Part shown: one piece after another, positions 11,726 through 21,000 of the stretch
Layout: every line of letters starts with the position of its first letter
Numbering within the stretch: the stretch's first letter is position 1
NCBI RefSeq assembly: GCF_932526225.1
Contig: NC_064048.1
Coordinates: forward strand, 7,419,015-7,483,014
Length of the DNA: 64,000 nt
Direction of reading: 5' to 3'
Source: Nematostella vectensis
Taxonomy: Eukaryota > Cnidaria > Anthozoa > Actiniaria > Edwardsiidae
Notes under the pieces: model-generated
What the model saw: only the letters and a program-made list of their open reading frames with translations
Databases searched by the model: none
Told to the model about the DNA's origin: nothing
Position numbers and translations under genes: made by a program

Positions 11726-14700
11726 CTTGAGGGGAAAAAGAGAAGATGGATGCATGAATTAATTTCAAATAATAAAACTGTAGCTTTTTTCTTAATCAAT
11801 ATATTTTCATGAGGGACATCTGTATTCTTTTGCGTTACATCACAACCATTCCAACTACTCTCTATGAAACAAAATAAAAAGAATGAAGAACACTCACCAT
11901 CAGCTTTGACTAGTCCTTTTTGTATGTAGCGTACATATGTATAGAAATCACAAACTGCAGCGATCTATACAAGAACATACATGAGTATCAAAGAACAACG
12001 CATGCTACCGGGGAAAATCTTGTGGAGTTAACCAATAATAACGCGGGAAGGTACCATGTGATTGACATGAGCTTTAATAATAAACCAGCGTAGCAATGAA
12101 AATAAATGTTTTAGTGCACTTCTGAACACGACGGAGATCTCATAGTTACCGTATTACACTTAATATCCGCGACATCAAAATTTCGCGATATTTCGCAACA
12201 CTTTATATACCGCGATGTTGGACAATAAAATCAAGCAAAACAAGTGGAACGTGATTTAAAATTATTGGGATTATTAAAATAATCAAAATTGAAACAAACT
12301 GAAACAAAAACATGCGCGGGCTAAGTTTAGTTCAACAAAAATACATAACACAGTTTAAAACATGTCCAACTCAACCCCTTACGGTATGTACATTAGAGGA
12401 CCATTATTTCACCCCAAGGCTTTTTGTGTACTCACTCAATTATCGCGCATCCCAATACCCGCGCCGTTTTATTTTCGTGTCACTTTATCTTAAAGCCGCA
12501 TTGTCACCAGTTTACTTCCGGTAGATCACGTAGCAATCTCCGATGATTGTGTCTATTGGAAGTTTCTTCGAGAATGTGATCGATAATTTAGAGCGGATGG
12601 CCTGTTAAATATCTCGGATTCTAATAGATTCTTTCGTCTTTTAACGGTTGAGGTCTCCGTCGGACCTCCGGAAGTAAACTGGTGAAAATGCGGCTTTAAT
12701 TAAAGTGTAATACGTGTAAATGTACGATTTGTGTGCTAATCAAAACTTCAATTCTCGCAAAGCCCGCTGGGTCTTCAGGCATGGTACTCGGTGGATGAGA
12801 AACTTACCCGATCCCTGCTGCTTTTACATATATTAACCCAGTCATTGTTATCTGCGAGTTTGACTCTATGTCGACAGAACCTTGAAGCTCCCGTCAGTGC
12901 ACATTTTCTATAAGGAACACAGGAAATGAGCAAGCAGTATTGAAGCTAACAACCAATGAGCAAGCAGTATTGAAGCTAACAACCAATGAGAAAGCAGCAT
13001 TGAAGCAAACTAATGAGCAAGAAGCAAATGAGCTAGCAGCAATGAAGCAAACAACCAATGAGCAAGCAGAATTGAAGTAAACATCCAATGAGCAAGCAGC
13101 ATTGAAGCAAACATCCAATGAAGAAGCAGCATTGAAGCAAACAACCAATGAGCAAGCAGAATTGAAGTAAACATCCAATGAGCAAGCAGCATTGAAGCAA
13201 ACAACCAATGAGCAAGCAGCATTGAAGCAAACAACCAATGAGCAAGCAGCATTGAAGCAAACTAATGAGCAAGAAGCAAATGAGCAAGCAGAATTGAAGC
13301 AAACAACCAATGAGCAAGCAGCATTGAAGCAAACAACCAATGAGCATTTTTGTTAGAAATTATTGCATTATTGAAAGAAATCTAGAAATGGACATCTAAA
13401 CAAAAAGTTTTATACAACATTTACGAAATCTAATAAAATTGTGTATTTACCTGAATAATGCCTTTGTTCGTATACTCTCCATAGATAATGTGTTGTTCTC
13501 TATAGACTGATGAATTGCAATGGCAAGCTACAAAACAAAAAAATGATATCCCATCAGATTTTACTTCTCAAACGGTTCTAGAGGATGTACCCGATTTGAA
13601 ATACTCCAGCCAAAATCAAAACTCCAACTGTACAACAGACACTTTCTTAGTACCGAGGGCGTCCTTTATAGACAGGTTTTACTGTACCACAGACACTTGC
13701 TTGGTCCTGAGGGCGTCCGTTAAATGGAGGTTCAACTGTAACCACTTACCTCTTTGTTAGTGAAATTCAAACACGGTGCTACGTCTTCCTCGTATATTCG
13801 GGAAAGAAAAGGCTTGTCATGTGACACGGAACGTTCATCCATCCATTCTAGGAATTCACGGAAAATAATAACGTCCACCTATCAACAAAAAACATCGATA
13901 AATATCAATAAACATAAATCAATAAGCATAATTGGTGGTCTGGTTTCTAAAAGCCTTTATCAAAGTGGATTTCACAGTTAAGCCCCGAGGCATCGGTATG
14001 AATACCACATTTAAACCAAGACAATCAATGTTAACGGTTTTTTAGCCAGTAAAGTAGCGTTTACCCGGTGTCTTTATCTTCTTCCCGCCCCCTCCCTTCA
14101 AGGAAGGGGCTACGGATCGCTCGAGGCTGGTTTTTCGCGATATAAACGACGGGTAAACGCCTACATAAACAGGTAAACGACTTTAACCTGGAATCAACGT
14201 AAACTTCCACATACAACAGTATCCTGGTGTGGTTTTAAATTAATGCAATCGTGCTCTGACAAAATCAAAATAAAAAATAATTACGTAGATCCGACCGCGT
14301 GACGTTTGGTTTTGTAAGCCATTAGGTAACCTTTGTGAATAGGATATTTATTGCAGTAGCGAGTAAATTTCGCTTGAATCAAATACAACCCATCATAAAA
14401 TAAAAACGGCTTAATTATTTTCTTAAGCACTAAACAGTGCAGGAAAAGCTTTATCTTTTAAAATGATAAGAGTGTGAAATGTTCAAACAAAGACAAACAT
14501 CATTATCTCACACAAGTTCGATAAGCGGACTTATATACTTAATTATACTAATATTATACTTATATAATAGTATAAATAATAGTACATATACGGGTGGCCT
14601 AGTGTGTGGCCCAGGTTCAAATCTGACTCAAACTGGGGATTATTTCCGGGTTCCTGCCTTGATTCGGATTTGTGTCACAAGAGCAGGAAGAGGGTTGAAG

Positions 14701-15042
14701 TTATTCTCTCATGTTTCCAGTCCTTTTGGATAAGGCCACTAAACCGTAGGTCTCGTCTCTCCAAGCTGAACTACACTAACCTGAGCCAAACCACTGGGGA
14801 CGCAATAAACCCTCTAGGAGTGACCACCCTCAGTGACAGTGCTTAAAATGCTTACTAACAATACACACAAGGGGGGATTGATTTGGAGCCTAGCTCTGCT
14901 GTGCCTTCCGCACCAATATGACTGGTGGCAGGGGCGAATCTATGGGAGCAGTACGAGGCCCCCCTATTTTCATATATTTGGCTTAAAAATAACAAGAAAT
15001 ATAAGGAAATCCACGAAAGAACAATGAAGCCCACCCCCTTAC

Positions 15043-15086
<44 letters not shown>

Positions 15087-18000
15087 TTTATTTACAGAGG
15101 GTGGCACTTAATAGTGTAATACACTAGTAAACTTGTGGCCCTCAAAACTCATACATACAAATAATACAATATAAAATATATATATATATATATATATAAA
15201 ATCTCTATTTACAATACAAATTATAAAAATACTATTCCCACCCAGACCAAAAGGAGAAAAAAAAAAAAAAAAAAAAAAAAGATTAAATAAAGAAAATAAA
15301 ATATGAGTTAATTCGAAATATTAAAATGATTTAAAAGTAATTGATCATTAAGATATTTATGACGGAGAGCGTTCTTAAAAGAGCTTATATTAGGCAGTTT
15401 CTTTATGCTGGCTTCTAAATTGTTCCATTTATGGATGGCATTTACTGTAAACGTTTTCCCACCTTCGGTTTTTCTAGTATACTTTGGAGTTATAAAATTC
15501 AGTCCTGAGAAACGAGTATTTCTATTATGAAGTGTATTGTTCAGCTTAAGAGTTTCAATTAGATATTCGGGCACCATCAGTTGTAGCCTTTTAAAGAGAA
15601 TAGAACACATTGAGATGTGATTGTCCAGATAGAAAGGCAGCCATTGAAGTCTATTAAACAACGGTACTGAGGGTGCTCTGGGTTCAGCGTTGAGTATTAG
15701 ACGTGCAGCTCTTTTTTGTAGTTAGAAATCTTGACAAACAATCCTTAGTTGATGCTGTTTGCCAAACAGTCCCAGCATAGCTAAACAAAGGTTTGATCAT
15801 GGCATTATAGAAATTTGTTCTTTGTTTGAGGGGTAGACAACCTTTGATCTTATTTAGTACGCCGATTCTTCCTGCAATTTTCTTGTATGTCCTTTCAGCG
15901 TGATCCGAAAAGGTCAATTTACTGTCCACATCCAGTCCAAGGAGTCTTACTGATTCCACTGATTCAAGGGTGTTTCCATTAGATGTCGAAATGGATAATT
16001 TACTGTGTGGTGCTTTCTCTCCAAGGCGTTTACCAGTCACAAGTAGTGATTTTGACTTCGTCTCATTTATTGGAAGTTTGTTGCAATTGGTCCATACTTC
16101 CACATCCCTCATCACTGAATTAAGAGTGTTCTCTAAATTGGAAGTATTATTGACATCGGTTGAAAACGAGATAGTAGTATCATCCGCATAAAGATCTATC
16201 TTCACTTTAGGTGAACTAATATGAAAAGGAAGATCGTTGATGAATAAAACAAAAAGCAAAGGGCCAAGAATGCTTCCTTGAGGAACTCCATGTTGTATAA
16301 CAGAAAGATCTGAGTCCACGCCGTCAATAGAAACAAATTGTCGCCTTCCCCGTAGATAGGATTCAAACCATGACGTAGTGTTCTTGTCTAAACCATAGGC
16401 TTTCAGCTTTGACATCAAGATAATATGGTCAACCATGTCAAAAGCCTTTCGATAATCAATAAGGAGCATACCACTTACACAGTTCTTATCCAATTGAAAG
16501 AGGAGATTATCTACTACTTTAATTAATGCTGTCTCAGTTCCATGATGCCTGCGGAACCCAGATTGACTTGCATATAATAATTTGTTTTCGACAAGATAAT
16601 CATAAAAATGATTGTGAACATGTCTCTCAACAAGCTTAGACAGGATGGGCAAGACGGATATAGGGCGGTAGTTACTTTTGTCCATATGATCACCAGATTT
16701 ATATAAAGGGGTAACTTTGGCCGTTTTCCATCGTTTTGGAAACTCGGAACTTTCGATAGAGTAGTTCATCAGCTTTGAAATTGAGGGTGCAATAATAGGT
16801 GCCGCCAGCTTAAGAATCTTTGCACTGAATTTATCGATACCCATAGCTTTTCTTAAGTTCAAAGTTTGAAGACAATTAATTGTAAAACCAATAGGGATTC
16901 GCGGTATCGAGAAAACAGTTTCAGGGTCCTTTCTGGAAAGTACAAAGTGCTCCAGCTTTGAGATGTCAAACGGTACACTTGGTAGTAGATTTCTCAAGCT
17001 ATCAGCAATGGATGTAAAATGTACATTAAAATCATTGGCACTCAGATTACAAGTGGAGCGTTTTTCTGTTTTCTCATCAGTACCCATAAGCGATTTGATA
17101 ATTTTCCAGACTCCTTTAGGATTGGATTTATTTTCTTCAAAACAGCTATTGTAGAATTTATACTTTGCAGATTTAATTGCATTAGACGCTTTATTACGTA
17201 CTGACCTATAAGAATCCCAGTCATCAGCCAGGGAAGAACGACGAGCTTTCTTTAACAGCGCATCACGTTTTTGAATTAATTGCAATACCTCTTTAGTTAT
17301 CCAAGGCGTCGGTTTTACACGTGCCACCCTTTTCTCTCTCCAAGGACAATGGTTATCGAGAACACCATTAAACAACTGCTCCCAAGCGCCAAGAATGTCA
17401 TCTATGGTGTCAAACAAAAAAGCGGTATCCCAAGGGATCGTTTTTAAAGTGCTCAGGAATCGCGACTCGTCAAGGTCTTTCATCCTACGATACGTGATTT
17501 TACCGGGAATTGCACGTGGATTTTTCGTTTTGGAGTATAGCCGGACAGCAAACACAGGCAAATGATCTGACAATGCAAAGTCTCTGGTACCGATGGAATG
17601 AATTCTCTCGGGACGATTACTAAAAATATGATCAAGGCAAGTTTCACTAATAGGTCTTGTTACCTGGGTAACCAGTTGCTTGAAATTCATGCTTGTGAAA
17701 GCACGAACAAGTCGATGTTTTTTGAAATTCGATGATGCCAGATAATTAATATTCAAATCACCAAGAATGATCGTTTCAAAATTTAAAAGATACGCGCTTT
17801 CAACGTTATTCTCCAAGGCGATATCATCTTCTTTGCAATATGACGGAGGACGGTATAAACCATTGAATAAAACTGGACGGTTAGATTTGAAGGGATAAAT
17901 TTCCATCCAAATTGATTCGATATTTGTGTCCTCCAGATCAGTTCTCCTTTTATGCTTTAAATCAGTGTTCACATACATCAAAACTCCTCCCTTTTTCTTA

Positions 18001-21000
18001 CTTCCTTTACGATCACGACGATACATATCAAAGTGAGGTATCGAATAGAGAGAATCAGGGATCGACGGCTTCAGAGCTGATTCATTGATGGATAAAACAT
18101 CAACTTGCGGTCGACTGTCCTTGTCCAACATTAATAGTTTAAGCTGTTCAAATTTAGGCATTGTGAGACAGTCAACATTCCAGCTTCCAAATCGAATACC
18201 ATTTTCTCCAAGATTAATATTAAAGTAGTCAGAAATCACTGAGTCAGAGACATCTGACGTGGATGAATCAACGTAGAAATCTGAGTCAGCGATTGAAGAC
18301 TCAGAGAGAACATCACTATCATCCGTATAGGTAGTTGAAAAAGCCGATGAACTAGAAACATTCATACTGTTTCCAAAAGGACCAGGATTGAGAGATATAT
18401 CACCACTCAGAATTATGAGTGAGAAAGCACAAATGCCAACTTTTGTCATGTAGATGCTTGCTCTCAGTTTCAAACATGGCGGCATTCTTGGTCCACTAGA
18501 AGATCTTTGAAGTCCACAATTGCGAGAAGGGAACACTTTGCAACCCAAATTGAACGCAGAAAACCATGAGCTTTGGTTTAGTAAGGATGTATTTGGTTTA
18601 TCAAACCATTTTAAGCTAGAAAGCAGGAGTACTAGTAAAATAAAGCGAGAGCTCGCATAAAGATGTCTCTTCGTCATGGTTCAATGATGACCAAAAAGCG
18701 AAAATACCTCCATGCGCTTACCCTACCCTAGTCTGACAACAGGAGGAGGACTCGCCGATGTTGTAACGAGGATCAGAGGGCAGAGTACATGATACCCTTA
18801 CATGATACCCTTGCTTCGGCCACCCTTTTTTTTAGCCCTTTTTTGAGCTTCTGGATACGCCCCTGGGTGGAAATTCAATAAAAGGAAAGAATTATGACGT
18901 TTTCTTTTTTTTTTTTTAAATCCTTGTAGGTACCTCAGGGTCCTCAGGGCGATGGAAATCTCTTGGTCTCTTGGTAACACATTTGCTACGGCAATAAGGG
19001 ACCACGGAATCACAGTCGTAAGAACCACATTCGTCACACGGCGATAAGTTCTCATCGCTGTGCCGACGCATTTTATGGTTCTTTTTCGGCGGTTGGATTA
19101 GGAGAGACTTTAATGCATTGACTTCTGCTTGTAATATGTCGACCTGGAGATGAAAGTTTAGAGGCAATCAGAGGGGTAACACTGAGCCTTGCAATATCAC
19201 AATGCATACTTGGAAAACTAAGTGCTTCACCAAATCAGGGGTGGACTAATGATTTATTCATATTTCTAAGATCTGAATAAAGGGGCATGTGCCTAAACAG
19301 TGAGCCACACACTAACCAGGGGCGTAGCCAGGGGGATGGCCCAGGGGGGCCGGGCCCCCCCTTCAAGCAGCCAAAAATATGGTAAATGTATGAGACATTA
19401 TCTAAAATACAGGAGAAAATGCCTGTAAAAAAATCTTGCCTGGCTACACCGCTACTAACACACTGCACAACACAAGCTGTACCTAGGGACCACCTGCACA
19501 ATGAGCCACGCAATAACACACTGCACAACACTAGCTGTACCTAGGGACCACCTGCACAATGAGCCACGCAATAACACAATGCACCACACAAGCTGTACCT
19601 AGGGACCACCTGCACAATGAGCCATGCAATAACACAATGCACCACACAAGCTGTACCTAGGGACCACCTGCACAATGAGCCACGCAATAACACAATGCAC
19701 CACACAAGCTGTACCTAGGGACCACCTGCACAATGAGCCACGCAATAACACAATGCACCACACAAGCTGTACCTAGGGACCACCTGCACAATGAGCCACG
19801 CAATAACACAATGCACCACACAAGCTGTACCTAGGGACCACCTGCACAATGAGCCACGCAATAACACAATGCACCACACAAGCTGTACCTAGGGACCACC
19901 TACACAATGAGCCACGCAATAACACAATGCACCACACAAGCTGTACCTAGGGACCACCTGCACAATGAGCCACGCAATAACACAATGCACCACACAAGCT
20001 GTACCTAGGGACCACCTACACAATGAGCCACGCAATAACACAATGCACCACACAAGCTGTACCTAGGGACCACCTGCCTTGGGCCGTACAGTGCAAAACT
20101 AAAATTTATTTATTCATTTACTTGTTTGTTTGTTGATTCATTCATTTATTTATTTATTTATTTACTGGCAATAGATAGTATTAAAACAAACTTTGTTGTC
20201 AGCTTCTTGGCATCTCTTTTCAGCTGCAACTTGTTTTAGCTTGGCATCATGAACCATGGCATGTGCTTCCTGCAGAATACAGAATAGAGGGATTTAGATT
20301 TCGCATGGCAAAAATGAAGTCTGAGACAAGTGGTTAGACCAAAGAGAAGTTACAGTACAAGTATTAAGTGAAAAAGTATTTCCTTCTCAGGAAACACCTT
20401 GATTGCGCACATTTAATGGATAAAACTGCCTTTTCAGATATTTTTGTCTGTGTGAGTCAGAAAGCCAAAGGTAAAAAAGTGCCCCTTCCATTTGTCACTG
20501 AACTGACCCCCATTTTCTGTGAAGAGCTACAAAGATCTGCCCCTACTTTCATTTGAGTGAATCTTCCAGCAGGGTGTGGGGGGCTCCAAACTGTCAGATC
20601 ACCCCCACCCCCTTCTGCTATAGACCCGTCACCACCACCATTGCAATCATTATCAACGAGCAATTTACCATTTTCTTAACATATCATAAATATCATCTGA
20701 ATGTATATTAATAGTTTCCACAATACCTGGAAAAGACTTGCTGTTAATTCCTCTAATTCTGACTCAAGTTCATTTCTTATTCTTGATAATTTCTCGCATT
20801 CTTCATCTTTTAATTTCAACTCCTATCACAAAGAAAAAATCCATTAAACAGCGATAAAACCACTTAACTGTATCTTTATCAAACTGCTACTTGGGAATTT
20901 AACAATTTTTATTAAATTGCATTACAGTACGATAACCAGTTCCGTAGCAGTCTTAGTTTTTTATCACTCAGCAAACCTATTTACCTTTCCTGAGATATAA

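Larger units (their letters stand above)
15045..18794 (-). mobile_element. Near-full-length non-LTR retrotransposon (APE-endonuclease/RT LINE)
   Basis: On the minus strand the element has a short leader, one long ORF, a 3' UTR of about 260 bp and an (ATT)n tail (plus-strand AAT repeats at 15045-15086). A candidate 9-bp target-site duplication CCCTTACAT lies at 15036-15044 and 18795-18803, though CATGATACCCTT is also locally duplicated at the 5' side, so the exact end is uncertain. There is no separate ORF1. It lies in the RAB3IP-like intron 5, in the same orientation as the gene. I place it in the CR1/L2/Jockey-like group by architecture only. Confidence 0.88.

Noticed and set aside
11593-11799. 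68-codon minus-strand frame over the last Rabin8-like exon
   Set aside because: It is in the wrong frame. The conserved reading ending KPSSPGS-stop is supported by splice phase and family similarity.
12894-13347. Three overlapping minus-strand frames (80-148 codons) with CFNAACSLV-type repeats
   Set aside because: They are the three stop-free frames of a 30-bp intronic minisatellite. They overlap exon 8 of the Rabin8-like gene, which uses its own conserved frame.
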